This document shows, piece after piece, positions 6,168 to 6,546 of a stretch of 6,546 nt of DNA (the first letter of the stretch is position 1; the number at the start of each line of letters is the position of its first letter). The position numbers and the translations under genes were made by a program. Source of the DNA: an uncultured Dyadobacter sp. (GTDB lineage: Bacteria; Bacteroidota; Bacteroidia; Cytophagales; Spirosomataceae); contig CAMLNK010000237.1 in NCBI GenBank assembly GCA_946481035.1, positions 1 to 6,546 of the forward strand, in the 5' to 3' direction. The notes beneath the pieces were generated by a model that saw only the letters and a program-made list of their open reading frames with translations, had not been told where the DNA came from and searched no databases.

Positions 6168-6546
6168 GCCGAAAATAGCGCTTCCCACCCGTACGAGCGT
6201 GCTGCCCTCTTCCTGGGCTACGAGGTAGTCGCCGCTCATGCCCATCGAAAGTTCGCGCATGGTTACCTGCGCATTTTCGTAGCTTTTGAAAGAATCGAAA
6301 GTGTTTTTCAGACCCCGGAATTCAAGTCTTACCACATTCAGGTCATAGGTGTTGGAAGCCATACCCATTAGTCCGACGATTTTAACATTATTCAATGCCG
6401 CGAGCTCGGGGGATGTGATGATTTCCAATGCTTCTTCTTCCGAAAGGCCGAACTTGGTTTCTTCGCGGGCAATGTAGATTTGCAAAAGGCAATCGATAAT
6501 GCGGTCGTTCTTTTTGGCTTCCTTATTGATTTCTTTAAGCAGCTTG
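6159..6546 (-). CDS. YggS/PLPBP-family pyridoxal-phosphate homeostasis protein, N-terminal part beyond window
   Basis: The frame runs off the right edge, so only the C-terminal 128 residues are present, against roughly 220-240 for the full family. The fragment reads [33 protein letters not shown] and then continues with [38 protein letters not shown]. These are hallmark YggS stretches: the MSGDY..A segment and the R-x-G-x-x-IFG end help hold the PLP phosphate in the TIM-barrel-like alanine-racemase N-terminal fold. The lysine that binds PLP lies in the missing part. Family members bind PLP without a known catalytic reaction and balance vitamin B6 and amino-acid pools in the cytoplasm. A TTG at 6485 is an internal leucine codon, not a start. 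The stop (TAG, 6159-6161) lies inside the end of the convergent glycosyltransferase gene. Confidence 0.93.
   Translation of the reverse strand, partial: [128 protein letters not shown]

Noticed and set aside
6483..6485. TTG as the start of a short yggS gene
   Set aside because: The frame stays open to the window edge and the upstream residues ([21 protein letters not shown]) match the YggS family, so this is an internal leucine codon.

Overview
This is an ordinary chromosomal stretch, most probably from a Bacteroidota bacterium of the Cytophagales (Dyadobacter-like). That placement is inferred from protein style and from translation starts that lack Shine-Dalgarno sequences (for example AGTGCAGAATG, TATTGAAATG and CAGACCAATG); no marker gene fixes the genus. 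It carries six protein genes, two of them cut by the window edges. I see no RNA genes, insertion sequences, CRISPR arrays or phage genes.

Left part (1-4346, + strand): the C-terminal portion of an NFACT/RqcH-family ribosome quality-control protein, then about 120 bp of AT-rich spacer, then the cell-elongation pair mrdA (PBP2 transpeptidase) and rodA (SEDS glycosyltransferase), 22 bp apart and almost certainly one operon. PBP2 and RodA form the peptidoglycan polymerase/crosslinking unit of the elongasome. No mreBCD gene lies directly upstream of the pair.

Middle (4347-4530): a striking gene-free segment between the convergent ends of rodA and a DUF423 gene. Period-8 repeats (GAATGANT) on the left return in inverted orientation on the right, and a tandem array of the decamer TGACAATAAA sits between them. 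The whole segment can fold into one very long, AT-rich, imperfect hairpin. It is the most unusual feature in the window.

Right part (4525-6546): a small four-helix DUF423 membrane protein (- strand); a divergent 191-bp spacer with a plausible Bacteroidota-type promoter for it; a GT9-family (heptosyltransferase-like) glycosyltransferase (+ strand); and the C-terminal part of a YggS/PLPBP pyridoxal-phosphate homeostasis protein (- strand). The last two genes converge and overlap by 9 bp.

Functionally the window mixes cell-envelope synthesis (PBP2, RodA, GT9) with housekeeping (NFACT, YggS). I found no convincing new multi-gene system. The points worth a second look are the long repeat hairpin, a Cys/His cluster near the PBP2 active site, the CxxC-containing GT9 with a basic N-terminus, and the overlapping convergent gene ends.
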